Below are positions 7,034 through 16,907 of a stretch of DNA of 64,000 nt, in pieces (within the stretch, counting starts at the first letter, position 1; every line of letters begins with the position of its first letter). Position numbers and translations under genes: made by a program. The stretch is from Onishia niordana. Its GTDB lineage: Bacteria > Pseudomonadota > Gammaproteobacteria > Pseudomonadales > Halomonadaceae. Below the pieces are notes generated by a model. It saw nothing but the letters and a program-made list of their open reading frames with translations. It was not told the origin of the DNA and did no database searches. The stretch spans positions 434,001-498,000 of the forward strand of contig NZ_SDSD01000002.1 of NCBI RefSeq assembly GCF_004798965.1. Reading direction: 5' to 3'.

Positions 7034-9748
7034 TCACTCCGGCACTCGGCGCTCGCTCAGCCAAGGAATCAGCCGCCCAAGCGGCATGGGTCTCGCCAGC
7101 AGGTAGCCCTGGAAGAGTTCGCAGCCATGTTGAGTTAGGTAGTCATACTGGGCCGTAGTCTCCACCCCTTCTGCGACCACCTGGAGGTCCAGTTGCTTGG
7201 CCAAGGTGATCACACTCTGGCAGACCGCCGCGTCCTTAGCATTCTCCGTCACGTCGCAGATGAAACTGCGATCGATCTTGATCTTGTCCATCGGCAAATA
7301 GCGCAGGTAGCTCAGGCTCGAAAAGCCGGTCCCAAAGTCATCAATCACGGTACTCACGCCCAGTTCGTGCAGGTCATGCATCAACGCGATGGCGCCCTCC
7401 GTGTCGCACATCAGGATGCTCTCGGTGAGCTCCAGCTCCAGAGACTTGGCAGCGAGTCCGCTCGTCTCCAGGGTCTTTTTCAGGCCCGACAGGAAATCGG
7501 CGCGATGAAAATCCAGCGTCGACAGGTTGACGGCCACCCGCCCAGCCAGCAGGCCTTGCGCCTTGAGCGCCAGGGCATCGCGACAAACCTGCTCCATCAC
7601 CCACTGGCTGATCGAGATGATCTGGCCGGTCTCCTCGGCCAGGGAAATGAAGTCCCCGGGAGATATGATGCCCTTGACGGGATGCTGCCAGCGCAGCAGC
7701 GCCTCGAGCCCATGGATCTTTCCCGAGGCATCCAGTAGTGGCTGATAGTGCAGGGTCAACTGAGCCTGGGTGATGGCCTCCTGAAGCTCATTGCGCAGCA
7801 CGACACGCCGGGAGAGGCGACTGTTGAGATCGGCGCTGAAGAAATGATAGGTGTTGCGGCCTCGCTGCTTGGCCTCGTACATCGCCATGTCGGCCTGCTG
7901 GATGAGCTCTCCGGCCGTCCCCTCACCGGCCTGCACCTGACAGACATCGTCGCAGACGGCGATGCCGATGCTCGCCGAGAGATACAGCTCGTGGCCAAGC
8001 ACCTGGTGCGGCGCCTCGAGCTGCCGCAACAATCGATCGGCCACTCGACACGCCTCGTCGGCCTCGTGCAGATCCGGCAGCAGCAGCACGAACTCGTCGC
8101 CCCCCAGCCGCGCGAGCGTATCGCTGGGCCGCAGGCCCTGGCTCAGACAGCGCGTCACGCTGATCAGGAGCTGATCACCGACCTCGTGGCCCAGGGTATC
8201 GTTGATGGGCTTGAATTCATCGAGGTCAATGAACAGCGCCGCGAGTGTATATTGATGACGACATGCCAACGCCCGGCCCTGCTGCAACCGGTCATTGAGC
8301 AACGCCCGATTGGCGAGTCCGGTCAACGCATCGTGGGTGGCATGGTAGGCAAGCCTTGCCTCCTGATCCTTGAGCTCGGTGATGTCGTTCATGATGCCGA
8401 TGGAGTGCGTCGTTCGGCCCTTAACATCGTGGACCGGCGAGATGGTCAGCTGGTTCCAGAACGCGCGACCGTCGCGCCGATGGTAGCGAACGGTGATCGC
8501 CAGGCCCTCGGCCTTGTCCAGGGCGGCCTGGATCTGGGCCGCCTGTCGTGGATCGGTCTCGGCGCCCTCCAGCAGGGTGGCGCTCAAGCCCAGGACCTCC
8601 TCGGATGAATAGCCGGTGATGTCGGTGAAGGCCGGGTTGACATAGACGATAGCGGGAGCGTCCTCACTGGTAGCGAAGATGATCACGCCATTACTGCTGG
8701 CCTCGAGGCTGCGCTCGAGCAAATACAACCGCTCCAGGTCACACTGGCGTTGGGTGATATCTTTGATGAGGGCATAGACACCGACCACCTCGTCCTCGAC
8801 GAGGATCGGCAGCAGCCGCACGTCCAGGCGCTTTACGGGCTGCGCTGGGGGGCAGAAATCAAGCTCATAGTGCTGGGCACGACCGGACTGCACCTCGTAA
8901 AAGGCGCGCTCCACCAAGCGCGCATCCTTCTCATTCACCCACTCGGACTGCAGTACCTCCTGCAGCTGGCGCCCCTCGAGCGCCGTGGCCTCGACGCCCA
9001 TGGTCGCCGCAGTGACGGGATTGATGCTGCGGTGGGTGCCGTCGAGGTCGAGTGCCACCACCGCGTCGGGGTTCTGCGTAAACAGCGAGCGAAAGCGCTG
9101 CTCGCTGATATCGAGCGTCCGCGTCTGGATGGCATGGCTCTTTATCAGTGACAGACTGACGATAATCAGATAAGTGAGGCCGAACCCCAGCAGGCCGATA
9201 CCGAGCGGCAAGAACTCGACCAGGCCCTCAAAGGCCGCAAATTCGATCACGGCATCGCCGCGCGTGAGGTGAAGCGACCAGCGAGTCAGCCACCAAAGCA
9301 GGATGCTGAAGCCGATGCCGCCCGCACTGACGAACAGGATCGCACGATTGAGCAGTGGCAGAGGGGAATTCGGCGCCAAAAACCCCAGCAGTAGTGCTAA
9401 GCCGAGCAGGCCTGCACCTAGACCGGTGGAAAGCGACGCAGACCCCATGCCACCAGGCAAGGGCACCAGCATAAGCCCCCCCAACAGCAGGACCGCCACG
9501 CCGGCAAGGCGAACCAGAGGCACACACAGCCTCTCTCGCCATATATCGAGGTTACGAAGCAGACCGCCCAGTCCCAGGGTGAACAGCAACAGAAACACAC
9601 TGCCAACAGCCGACGTCTGCCATCGGGCAGGCAGGGTCGCATACGGCAGAATGGCATCCAGCAAACCGACGAGAGCAAGCATCAGGCCAGTGGTGAGCAG
9701 TACCAACAGGCCAGCCTGACGCAACAAGGCTCGATTATTCAAATCCAT
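7034..9748 (-). CDS. Membrane PAS-PAS-GGDEF-EAL cyclic-di-GMP protein
   Basis: Probable c-di-GMP turnover enzyme anchored in the inner membrane, 904 residues from the ATG at 9748. I chose this start because AGGGAG sits six bases upstream; ATGs at 9769 and 9829 lack a site. About seven or eight hydrophobic segments fill residues 10-230. Two PAS domains follow (NPDAVVALDLDG and then ASSNGVIIFATSEDAP). The GGDEF motif is intact at 549-553 (RLGGDEFVLLL) and is preceded by an RxxD inhibitory-site motif (RPSD, 540-543). The EAL motif is intact at 682-684 (LEALLRWQHP), with DDFGTGFSSL further on. Both cyclase and phosphodiesterase activities are therefore possible. It faces the nrdB terminator and seems monocistronic. 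Confidence 0.93.
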   Translation of the reverse strand: MDLNNRALLRQAGLLVLLTTGLMLALVGLLDAILPYATLPARWQTSAVGSVFLLLFTLGLGGLLRNLDIWRERLCVPLVRLAGVAVLLLGGLMLVPLPGGMGSASLSTGLGAGLLGLALLLGFLAPNSPLPLLNRAILFVSAGGIGFSILLWWLTRWSLHLTRGDAVIEFAAFEGLVEFLPLGIGLLGFGLTYLIIVSLSLIKSHAIQTRTLDISEQRFRSLFTQNPDAVVALDLDGTHRSINPVTAATMGVEATALEGRQLQEVLQSEWVNEKDARLVERAFYEVQSGRAQHYELDFCPPAQPVKRLDVRLLPILVEDEVVGVYALIKDITQRQCDLERLYLLERSLEASSNGVIIFATSEDAPAIVYVNPAFTDITGYSSEEVLGLSATLLEGAETDPRQAAQIQAALDKAEGLAITVRYHRRDGRAFWNQLTISPVHDVKGRTTHSIGIMNDITELKDQEARLAYHATHDALTGLANRALLNDRLQQGRALACRHQYTLAALFIDLDEFKPINDTLGHEVGDQLLISVTRCLSQGLRPSDTLARLGGDEFVLLLPDLHEADEACRVADRLLRQLEAPHQVLGHELYLSASIGIAVCDDVCQVQAGEGTAGELIQQADMAMYEAKQRGRNTYHFFSADLNSRLSRRVVLRNELQEAITQAQLTLHYQPLLDASGKIHGLEALLRWQHPVKGIISPGDFISLAEETGQIISISQWVMEQVCRDALALKAQGLLAGRVAVNLSTLDFHRADFLSGLKKTLETSGLAAKSLELELTESILMCDTEGAIALMHDLHELGVSTVIDDFGTGFSSLSYLRYLPMDKIKIDRSFICDVTENAKDAAVCQSVITLAKQLDLQVVAEGVETTAQYDYLTQHGCELFQGYLLARPMPLGRLIPWLSERRVPE

Positions 9749-10092
9749 TTGAATCTCCCTGATGGCCATACGGCACACGTTAGGGTCGAGGTTTTCTTGA
9801 AGCAGGAATGTTACAAATTGCGACAGCAAATAGTACTAGACGAATACAAAGTAGAGCATTATCACCATCATGTAACGGCATGAGAGAAAAAATAAGAGCG
9901 CGACGTCCCGCAGGCCGCCACTCGGTACAAGGAGATGGCAACGCGGTAACAGCGAAGACCCCGTGCCATGTGCACTGGATAACGAGGAAGGGTTGCTTGA
10001 CCCTTGGGTGGCACAAAGGTTCTAGGCTGAAGGCATCAGGCTGAAGACAACCGAATTCAGCCCCTCTAGCGACTACGAGGAGATTGCTGCCT
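9749..10092. other. Divergent intergenic region without recognised elements
   Basis: 344 bp between the GGDEF-EAL gene and the glutaredoxin-fusion gene. It includes AT-rich stretches near 9800-9890 that could hold both promoters. Short open frames here have no ribosome-binding site and no coding character. I found no convincing operator or hairpin. Confidence 0.4.
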
Positions 10093-10866
10093 ATGAGTAC
10101 CAGCCCTTCCACCTCGCCTTCACAACACGAGACGGCACGCGTGTACCGCATGAAAACGGACAAGCACCTCTGTCCGTTCGGTCTGAAGACCGTCGACCTT
10201 CTCAAGCGCAAGGGCTACCGGGTCGACGATCACACGCTTACATCGCGCGAGGCCATCGAGGATTTCAAGCAGGAAGCCGGTGTCGACACCACCCCGCAGG
10301 TCTATATCGGTGAAGAGCGCGTGGGTGGCTATGAGGAGGTTCGCGAGTATCTGGGCTTGAGTGTGCCCGGCGAGAAGGACACCACCTATCAGCCGGTCAT
10401 CGCCATCTTCGCGACGTCACTGCTGATCGGGCTGGCAGTCAGCTGGACGGCGGGCGACACCCTCATGTCAGTGCGCATGCTGGAGTATGCGATTGCCACC
10501 GCCATGACCCTGCTGGGGCTTCAGAAGCTGCAGGACATCGAAAGCTTCAGCACCATGTTCCTGAACTATGACCTGCTCGCCCAGCGCCATGTGCCCTATG
10601 GCTACCTCTACCCGTTCGCCGAAACCCTGGCCGGTATCATGATGCTGGCAGGCGCCTTGATCTGGCTCGCCGCCCCCTTGGCGCTGTTTATCGGCACGGT
10701 GGGCGCCATCTCGGTGTTCAAGGCCGTGTATATCGACAAGCGCGAGCTGAAGTGTGCCTGTGTGGGAGGCAACAGCAATGTACCGCTGGGCTTCGTCTCA
10801 TTGACCGAAAACCTGATCATGCTGGCCATGGGCATCTGGATGCCGTTGAAGCTACTGATCCTCTAA
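10093..10866 (+). CDS. Glutaredoxin domain fused to a MauE/DoxX-like membrane domain
   Basis: Predicted membrane redox protein, 257 residues, with a cytosolic glutaredoxin-like domain (about 12-95) followed by four hydrophobic segments (about 100-255). The redox motif is CPFG with Cys27, a monothiol-type site lacking the second Cys of CPxC. The thioredoxin-fold cis-Pro and glutathione-binding signatures are visible as TTPQVYIGEERVGGYEEV. The membrane half (TLAGIMMLAGALIWLAAPLALFIGTVGAISVFKAVYI) resembles the MauE/DoxX-like family, and a CxC pair (KCACVGGNSNVPLGF) sits before the last helix. ATG 10093 follows GAGGAG at 10077-10082; an in-frame TTG at 10084 is too close to that site. Substrate unknown. 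It may pass thiol electrons to or across the membrane, which is inference. Confidence 0.8.
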   Translation: MSTSPSTSPSQHETARVYRMKTDKHLCPFGLKTVDLLKRKGYRVDDHTLTSREAIEDFKQEAGVDTTPQVYIGEERVGGYEEVREYLGLSVPGEKDTTYQPVIAIFATSLLIGLAVSWTAGDTLMSVRMLEYAIATAMTLLGLQKLQDIESFSTMFLNYDLLAQRHVPYGYLYPFAETLAGIMMLAGALIWLAAPLALFIGTVGAISVFKAVYIDKRELKCACVGGNSNVPLGFVSLTENLIMLAMGIWMPLKLLIL

Positions 10867-10891
10867 TGACGTACCAGCCTCTAACGGCCAT

Positions 10892-10924
10892 GAAGGGGGC
10901 GTCATCCGCCGGTTCGCCCCGTTT
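10892..10924. terminator. Possible shared terminator between convergent genes
   Basis: GGGGCG (10896-10901) pairs with CGCCCC (10915-10920), and flanking GAA and TTC extend the stem past one mismatch. It lies in the 57-bp gap between two convergent genes. The T-tract is short, so it is a weak candidate. Confidence 0.38.
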
Positions 10925-11595
10925 CAGCCCTCCTCTATCGGTAGATGCCCAACCTTGACGTAGATCAGCGCCCCATCGTCCTTCGTGAAAGGGGCGTGGC
11001 GACTCAGATGAGGACTACGCAGCCAACTCCCCGCCGGATAGGCGCCATGCTCATCATGAAAGGTGCCTTCAAGCACAAAGATCTCTTCGCCTCCCCAATG
11101 GGTATGGGCGGTGAAAAGCGTATTCGGCGCCCACTTCACCAGCGCCACATGCTCGCCGCCGGCATCGTGTAGCGGCATAACCGCTAGCCCCTCGACCTGC
11201 CCCGGCCGCCAGCTTGCCGTCCTTGTATCGAAGGCAATCTGTGCGGTGTCATCCGGTTCGAACTGATGCAGCTTGACCAAGATGGTCGCTCCCTCGGCGC
11301 CAACCCGCGGCGCATGGCGGCTGCCGATCGGGTTGCGCAGATAGTAGCCGGCGGGATAACGACCATGCTCATCGCCGAACTCGCCTGAAAGCACCAGAAT
11401 TTCCTCGCCACCACCATGCTCGTGCACGGGAAAGGTGCTGTCGGGGGCATAGCGCACCAGTGAGGTGGCTCGGGCCACCTCATCGCCGACACGATCGAGC
11501 ATCATCCGCTCCACGCCTGACACCGGGGATTCGACCCAGTGGTAATCATCGGGCCTGACGACCGCCCGTCGAGAAAAATCGGCATTGAGTCGCAT
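10924..11595 (-). CDS. Tandem-cupin protein, ChrR-like
   Basis: 223-residue protein of two homologous cupin halves. The first half carries FPVHEHGGGEEILVLSGEFGDEHGRYPAGYYLRNP and the second AHTHWGGEEIFVLEGTFHDEHGAYPAGSWLRSP. Each repeats the metal-binding His-x-His...Glu pattern and the PAG-x-x-LR-x-P strand, so the gene arose by internal duplication. The fold matches the ChrR-like cupin domain found in anti-sigma factors, but no zinc-binding anti-sigma domain precedes it. A stand-alone metal-dependent enzyme or sensor is more likely. AAGGTG precedes the ATG at 11595. No partner sigma-factor gene is adjacent. Confidence 0.75.
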   Translation of the reverse strand: MRLNADFSRRAVVRPDDYHWVESPVSGVERMMLDRVGDEVARATSLVRYAPDSTFPVHEHGGGEEILVLSGEFGDEHGRYPAGYYLRNPIGSRHAPRVGAEGATILVKLHQFEPDDTAQIAFDTRTASWRPGQVEGLAVMPLHDAGGEHVALVKWAPNTLFTAHTHWGGEEIFVLEGTFHDEHGAYPAGSWLRSPHLSRHAPFTKDDGALIYVKVGHLPIEEG

Positions 11596-11795
11596 CGCAG
11601 CACCTTGGGGGTTGAGGGATAGGTATCAGACCCGATTGTCACCCGGCTCACCGCCCCCGTCATCTCGTGATTGAACCGGCGGCATCCGCCGCTGCGCCAT
11701 CGGGCCCGATTCTTGCAGTAAATATTGATGCCCAGCTGCGTTAAGCTAGTCGCCGGACATCATTTCGCCGAATCGACCCAGCAAAGGACCCCATC

Positions 11796-13616
11796 TTGGC
11801 CATCGACCTGCTCTACAACGTCCTGATCTTCCTTGCCGCTGCGGTGCTCATCGTGCCGCTGTTCAAGCGTCTGGGACTTGGTGAGGTACTCGGCTATCTG
11901 GCTGCCGGCATGGCGATAGGCCCCTCGGCGCTGGCCCTGGTGCCGGACGCCGATGCGGTGCTGCAGTTCTCCCAGGTAGGCATCGTCTTCCTGCTGTTCG
12001 TGATCGGGCTCGAGCTCAAGCCATCGCGTCTCAAGCTGATGCACCTGGCGATCTTTCGCTTCGGCGGGCTGCAGGTCGCTGTCACGACGCTTGCGCTCTC
12101 GGCGGCGGCCTGGGGGCTCGGGCTGCCCCCGGTGGCGGCGCTCGTCGTCGGGTTCAGCCTGGGGCTCTGCTCCACCCCGCTGGTGCTGCAGCTGCTCGGT
12201 GAGCGGCACGAGCTGCAGACTCGCCACGGCCGCAATGCCTTCTCGCTGCTGCTGTTTCAGGACCTGGCGGCGATCCCGGTGCTGGCGGCGATCCCGATCC
12301 TCGGCGCCGGCTCGCTACTGGCCGAGGGCATCACACCGCTGCTCACCGAAATGGCCATCGCCATCGGCGCCTTCGCCGTGCTGATCATCGGCGGCCGGCT
12401 GCTGCTGCGCCCGCTGTTTCGCTTCGCCGCCGGCACCGAGAGCCGCGAGGTCTTCTCGGGCACCGTGCTGCTGGTGGTGATCGGCGCGGCGCTCTTGATG
12501 GCGCTTGCAGGCTTGTCGATGGCGCTGGGCGCCTTCATCGCCGGGGTGCTGCTGGCCGATTCCGAATACCGCCACAACATCGAGGCCGATATCGAGCCCT
12601 TCCGCGGCCTGCTGCTGGGGCTATTCTTCATGGCGGTGGGCATGACCGCGCAGATCGGCCTGCTCGCCGAGATGCCGTGGATCATTCTCGCCCTGACCGC
12701 TGCTCTGCTGCTGGCCAAAGGGCTCTCCGTGCTGGCGGCGTCGAGGCTCTATGGCACCAGCTGGAAGGAAGCCACCACCCTTGCCATGCTGCTCTCCCAG
12801 GGTGGCGAGTTCGGCTTTGTGCTGCTCACGGCGGCCGGCAGTGCCGCGTTGCTGGAACGCGAGCTGGTCAACATGCTGGTGCTGGTGGTGTCGCTGTCGA
12901 TGGCGGCCACGCCGCTGCTCTATCTCGTCCACGTGCGCGGCATCCGCCCGCTGTTCAAGGGCAAGCGCAAGAAGCCCAGCTTCGATGAGCCGGTGGACGA
13001 GTCGCCCCAGATCATCATCGCCGGCTTCGGCCGCTTCGGACAGATCATGGGCCGCGCCCTGCAGGGACTGAAAATCCCTTATACGGTACTCGACATCAAC
13101 GCCGACCAGGTCGAGTTCGTGCGCCGCTACGGCAACAAGGTCTACTATGGCGATGCCTCGCGCATCGACCTGCTCGAGGCCGCCGGCGCCGACAAGGCAA
13201 GGGTGATGGTCATCGCCGTGGGCGACACCGAGCCTTCGATGCGCATCGTCGCCCAGGTACAGCGCCAGTTCCCGCATCTGCATATCTATGCCCGGGCACG
13301 CAATCGCTACCATGCTCACCTGTTGATGCGCGCAGGCGTCGAGCACCTGGTGCGCGAACTGCTGCCAGCGAGCCTGGAGCTGACCCGGGAGGTACTGATC
13401 GATTTGGGCGTGACCCGGGATCAGGCCCAGCACACCATCGACACCTTCCGCCCCCATGACGAACAGGCCCTGCGCCGCCAGCTCGAAGTGTTCGGCAATG
13501 AAAAGAAACAGATCCAGACCGTACAGGAGGCAGCGCGCGAGCTCGAAGCCCTCTACGAGGCTGACGAGGAGATTGTCACCTCGCTGACGCCCCCCTCACG
13601 TCCACCACAAGGATGA
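11796..13616 (+). CDS. Kef-type monovalent cation:proton antiporter (CPA2 family)
   Basis: Potassium/proton antiporter-like membrane protein, 606 residues, close to KefB/KefC length. The first 390 residues hold 12-13 hydrophobic segments, with family motifs [28 protein letters not shown] and [13 protein letters not shown] cytosolic RCK/TrkA-N Rossmann domain begins near residue 405 ([17 protein letters not shown], then [15 protein letters not shown]). It would be gated by nucleotide or a small-molecule ligand. The start is read as TTG at 11796 because AGGA lies seven bases upstream and the hydrophobic N-terminus starts at once. No KefF/KefG ancillary gene is adjacent, so glutathione gating is not assumed. 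The next gene starts four bases after the stop, implying an operon. Confidence 0.88.
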   Translation: MAIDLLYNVLIFLAAAVLIVPLFKRLGLGEVLGYLAAGMAIGPSALALVPDADAVLQFSQVGIVFLLFVIGLELKPSRLKLMHLAIFRFGGLQVAVTTLALSAAAWGLGLPPVAALVVGFSLGLCSTPLVLQLLGERHELQTRHGRNAFSLLLFQDLAAIPVLAAIPILGAGSLLAEGITPLLTEMAIAIGAFAVLIIGGRLLLRPLFRFAAGTESREVFSGTVLLVVIGAALLMALAGLSMALGAFIAGVLLADSEYRHNIEADIEPFRGLLLGLFFMAVGMTAQIGLLAEMPWIILALTAALLLAKGLSVLAASRLYGTSWKEATTLAMLLSQGGEFGFVLLTAAGSAALLERELVNMLVLVVSLSMAATPLLYLVHVRGIRPLFKGKRKKPSFDEPVDESPQIIIAGFGRFGQIMGRALQGLKIPYTVLDINADQVEFVRRYGNKVYYGDASRIDLLEAAGADKARVMVIAVGDTEPSMRIVAQVQRQFPHLHIYARARNRYHAHLLMRAGVEHLVRELLPASLELTREVLIDLGVTRDQAQHTIDTFRPHDEQALRRQLEVFGNEKKQIQTVQEAARELEALYEADEEIVTSLTPPSRPPQG

Positions 13617-13620
13617 CGCC

Positions 13621-14556
13621 ATGGCAGGTGCAAGCTTACTGACGCTGATCGATGACATCGCCACCTTGCTCGACGACGTCTCGTTGATGACCAAGGTGGC
13701 GGCCAAGAAGACCGCCGGCGTGCTCGGTGACGACCTGGCGCTGAACGCCCAGCAGGTCACCGGCGTCAAGGCCGACCGGGAGCTACCGGTGGTCTGGGCA
13801 GTGGCCAAGGGCTCGCTGCGCAACAAGCTGATACTGGTGCCGGCGGCACTTCTGATCAGCGCCGTGGTCCCCTGGCTGGTGACGCCGCTGCTGATGCTCG
13901 GTGGCGCCTTCCTGTGCTTCGAAGGCGCCGAGAAGCTGCTGCATGTCCTGAGCCATGACAAACAGAAAGACGCGGCGGCCCATGCCGAGCACGTCAAGGC
14001 GCTGGCCGATCCCGCGACCGATGTAGTGGCCTTCGAACAGAAGAAGATCAAGGGCGCCGTACGTACCGACTTCATCCTCTCGGCGGAGATCATCGCCATC
14101 ACCCTTGGCAGCGTAGCCGGCGCTCCCTTTGTTCAGCAGGTGATCGTGGTCTCCGGCATGGCCGTGGCGATAACCCTCGTGGTCTATGGCCTGGTGGGCG
14201 GTATCGTCAAGATCGATGACCTGGGCCTCTACCTGAGCCAGCGTGCCGGCCGCCTCGCCCAGGGCGCTGGACGCGGCTTGCTCGCCGCCGCCCCGGTGCT
14301 GATGAAGACGCTGTCGATCGTCGGCACCGCGGCCATGTTCATGGTCGGTGGCGGCATCCTCGCTCACGGCCTGCCGATGCTCCATCACGGGGTCGAGGCG
14401 CTAGCCGAGAATGCCAGCGAACTGCCCAATGCCGGCGTGGTACTGGGCCCTCTCAGCGCCACCGCACTCAATGCCGGCATCGGCCTGGTCGCCGGCGCCC
14501 TGCTGGTCGGGGCCGGCAAGGCGATAGCCGCCCTGCGCGGCAAGCGCGGGGACTGA
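13621..14556 (+). CDS. yedI: DUF808/YedI family inner-membrane protein
   Basis: 311-residue integral membrane protein recognisable by its N-terminus, [40 protein letters not shown], which is typical of the DUF808/YedI family. About seven hydrophobic segments follow, including [14 protein letters not shown] and [15 protein letters not shown]. The family has no established biochemical role. It begins four bases after the Kef-like antiporter, with an AAGGATG ribosome site inside the end of that gene, so the two are almost certainly co-transcribed and a shared link to ion or pH homeostasis is possible. It ends two bases before the convergent helicase gene, leaving no room for a separate terminator. 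Confidence 0.86.
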   Translation: MAGASLLTLIDDIATLLDDVSLMTKVAAKKTAGVLGDDLALNAQQVTGVKADRELPVVWAVAKGSLRNKLILVPAALLISAVVPWLVTPLLMLGGAFLCFEGAEKLLHVLSHDKQKDAAAHAEHVKALADPATDVVAFEQKKIKGAVRTDFILSAEIIAITLGSVAGAPFVQQVIVVSGMAVAITLVVYGLVGGIVKIDDLGLYLSQRAGRLAQGAGRGLLAAAPVLMKTLSIVGTAAMFMVGGGILAHGLPMLHHGVEALAENASELPNAGVVLGPLSATALNAGIGLVAGALLVGAGKAIAALRGKRGD

Positions 14557-14558
14557 CC

Positions 14559-16907
14559 TCAAGGCAGGTGCCACCAGCCCGGCAGCAACGCCCTGACCTC
14601 GGGCCGGGCGAAGCGGTCATCCATCAGCACCACCACGCCGTGATCCTCTGGGGTGCGAATCACCCGGCCGGCAGCCTGCACCACCTTGTTAATGCCCGGG
14701 TACTGATAGGCATAGTCGAAACCACGGCCAAAGCGCGCCTCGAGCCGTTCACGCAGGGTTTCCTGTCGAGGGCTCACCGGCGGCAGACCCAGGGTGGCGA
14801 TGAAGGCGCCAATCAGTCGTTCACCGGGCAGGTCGATGCCCTCGGCGAAGGCCCCGCCCAGGACCGCGAAACCGATGCCCTCACCGCCCGGCACGAAACG
14901 CGCAAGGAAGGCCTCCCGGGCCGGCTCATCCATGCCCCGCGCCTGGCACCAGACGGGAATCTCGCCATGGGCATCGCCAAAGCGGGCGGCGACTGATTCC
15001 AGATAGGCGAAGCTGCTGAAGAAGGCCAGGTAGTTGCCCGGCGCGCGCTTGAACTGCTCGGCCAGGGTCGCGACGATCGGCTCGATGGAGGCCTCTCGAT
15101 GGGCGTAGCGAGTCGAGATGTCGCGACGCATACGCACCTCGAGCTGCTCACCGGCGAAGGGGGAAGCCACTTCGAGGCTGGCGGTATTGTCAGGAAGGCC
15201 CAGCAGATCACGAAAGTAACGCCCCGGCGACAGGGTCGCCGAGAACAACACCGCGCTGTGGCTCGCCGCAAAGCGAGGCGCCAGGAAGGACGCCGGGATC
15301 AGGTTGCGAAGTGCCAGCCGAGCGCGTCCGCGACCGCTGCGAGTCAGCTCAAAGAGCGAATGATCATCGAAGGCCTCGGCGAGCCGGGTAAAGGCCAGCG
15401 CCTCGAAGAGAAACTCCTGCAGGGCCGGGTCGACCTCGCCGGGGTGCTCGGCCAGGTAATCGGTGATCGCCGTCGCTGTCTGGGCGAGCGTCCTGAGCAT
15501 CGCCGTGGGCGGCGCGGACAGCACCCGATAGTCGGGGTCTCGGCCCATGCCGCTCCCCGTCTGCCTGCCTTCTCTCCTCTTTGCCCCGTTGCTCGCGCTC
15601 TGGCCTTCCTCTATGTCGTCCTCCCGGCCCAGGGTTGCCCACTGGCGTCCGAGCCGCGCCAAGGGGCGAGCCAGGGCAGGCGGCGCCTGGCGGCGCAACG
15701 CGGCAAGGCGGCGCTGATCGAGTTCGGCGCTATACATTCCCCGTGCCCGATCGATCAGATTGTGGGCCTCATCGACCAGCACCCCGACCCGCCATTCATG
15801 GGCCTGTGTCAGCGCATACAGCAAGGCGTGAACATCGAAATAGTGATTCACGTCGCCAACCACCACGTCGCACCAGCGGGCCAGCTCCTGCCCCAGGTAA
15901 TAGGGGCAAACCTGATGCTCCAGCGCCACCTCGCGAAGCGTCGCCCGATCGAGCCGCCCTCTCTCGACGGCGGCCTCACGCGCCGCGGGCAGGCGATCGT
16001 AGAAGCCCCTGGCGAGCGGACAGGCATCGCCATGGCAGGCCGCCTCCGGATATTCACAGGCTTTCTCACGAGCGATCAGCTCCAGCACCCGCACGCCTTG
16101 CGGCGGCTCGAGAGAGGCGTCCAGTCGCGCCAACGCCTCCAGTGCCAGCTGCCGTCCCGGGGTCTTCATGGTCAGAAAGAACACTCGATCCAGCCCCTGG
16201 CGAGGCATGGCGGTGAGCATAGGAAAGAGCGTACCCAGCGTTTTGCCAATGCCGGTGGGCGCCTGGAGCAGCAGCGCTCGCGAGGTGCTCGCCGCCTTGT
16301 AGACCGCTTCGGCCAGCGGCCGCTGCCCGGTGCGAAAATCATCGAAGGGAAAGGAGAGCTTACGAAGCGCCGCGTCGCGGCACGCGCGATGCACGCTTTC
16401 CTGTCTGGCCCAGGCCATGTAGCGGCTGCAGTGATCGTGGAACACCGCCTCCAGCTCGGACGCCGTGCGGGTCTCGCTGAGCCGGGTCTCGCGGCCGCTG
16501 CCGAGCTCCAGATACACGAGCGCAAGGGTCAGGCGCTCGAGGCCGCGGGCCCGGCAAAGCAGGGCGCCATAGACGTAGAGTTGCGCCCAGTGCAGGGCCC
16601 GCTGATTATCGGCCATGCGCGAAAGGTCACCGCGATGGGTCTTGACCTCCTCTAGACAACCTCGCGTCGCATCGACGCCGTCGGCACGCCCGCTGACCAC
16701 GAGGGCCTGGCCCGTCTCGTCGACATGCTGGCCCTCGAGGGCCACCTCGGCCTCGAAGGTCGCATCCGCGGCTCGGCGGCGCTCGGCGATCAGCGCATGG
16801 CCGGCGATGCCTTCGCTGGCGGTGGGCGACGGCGTGAAGCGATGATCGAGATCGCCACGCCGGGCGGTGAAATCACAAAGCGCCCGCACCGCGACCTTGA
16901 GACTCAT
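14559..16907 (-). CDS. XPD/DinG-like Fe-S helicase with N-terminal PD-(D/E)XK nuclease domain
   Basis: Predicted 5'-3' superfamily 2 DNA helicase, 782 residues, in DNA repair. The first 180 residues form a PD-(D/E)XK nuclease-like domain with core GVDATRGCLEEVKTHRG (Glu87, Lys89). The helicase has Walker A APTGIGKT (Lys222), DEAH box VDEAHN (379-382) and motif VI QAAGRVIRTPED. Four Cys between motifs I and II (CEYPEAACHGDACP, then CPYY) match the XPD/DinG 4Fe-4S cluster. A low-complexity insert (EDDIEEGQSASNGAKRREG) follows near residues 430-455. The ATG overlaps the stop of the upstream FAN1-like gene (ATGA), so the two are translationally coupled and probably act together, perhaps on interstrand crosslinks. 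Confidence 0.88.
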   Translation of the reverse strand: MSLKVAVRALCDFTARRGDLDHRFTPSPTASEGIAGHALIAERRRAADATFEAEVALEGQHVDETGQALVVSGRADGVDATRGCLEEVKTHRGDLSRMADNQRALHWAQLYVYGALLCRARGLERLTLALVYLELGSGRETRLSETRTASELEAVFHDHCSRYMAWARQESVHRACRDAALRKLSFPFDDFRTGQRPLAEAVYKAASTSRALLLQAPTGIGKTLGTLFPMLTAMPRQGLDRVFFLTMKTPGRQLALEALARLDASLEPPQGVRVLELIAREKACEYPEAACHGDACPLARGFYDRLPAAREAAVERGRLDRATLREVALEHQVCPYYLGQELARWCDVVVGDVNHYFDVHALLYALTQAHEWRVGVLVDEAHNLIDRARGMYSAELDQRRLAALRRQAPPALARPLARLGRQWATLGREDDIEEGQSASNGAKRREGRQTGSGMGRDPDYRVLSAPPTAMLRTLAQTATAITDYLAEHPGEVDPALQEFLFEALAFTRLAEAFDDHSLFELTRSGRGRARLALRNLIPASFLAPRFAASHSAVLFSATLSPGRYFRDLLGLPDNTASLEVASPFAGEQLEVRMRRDISTRYAHREASIEPIVATLAEQFKRAPGNYLAFFSSFAYLESVAARFGDAHGEIPVWCQARGMDEPAREAFLARFVPGGEGIGFAVLGGAFAEGIDLPGERLIGAFIATLGLPPVSPRQETLRERLEARFGRGFDYAYQYPGINKVVQAAGRVIRTPEDHGVVVLMDDRFARPEVRALLPGWWHLP

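Noticed and set aside
15099..16655. A 518-codon open frame on the plus strand
   Set aside because: Antisense to the Fe-S helicase gene, which shows all helicase motifs; the antisense product is low-complexity Arg/Gln-rich.
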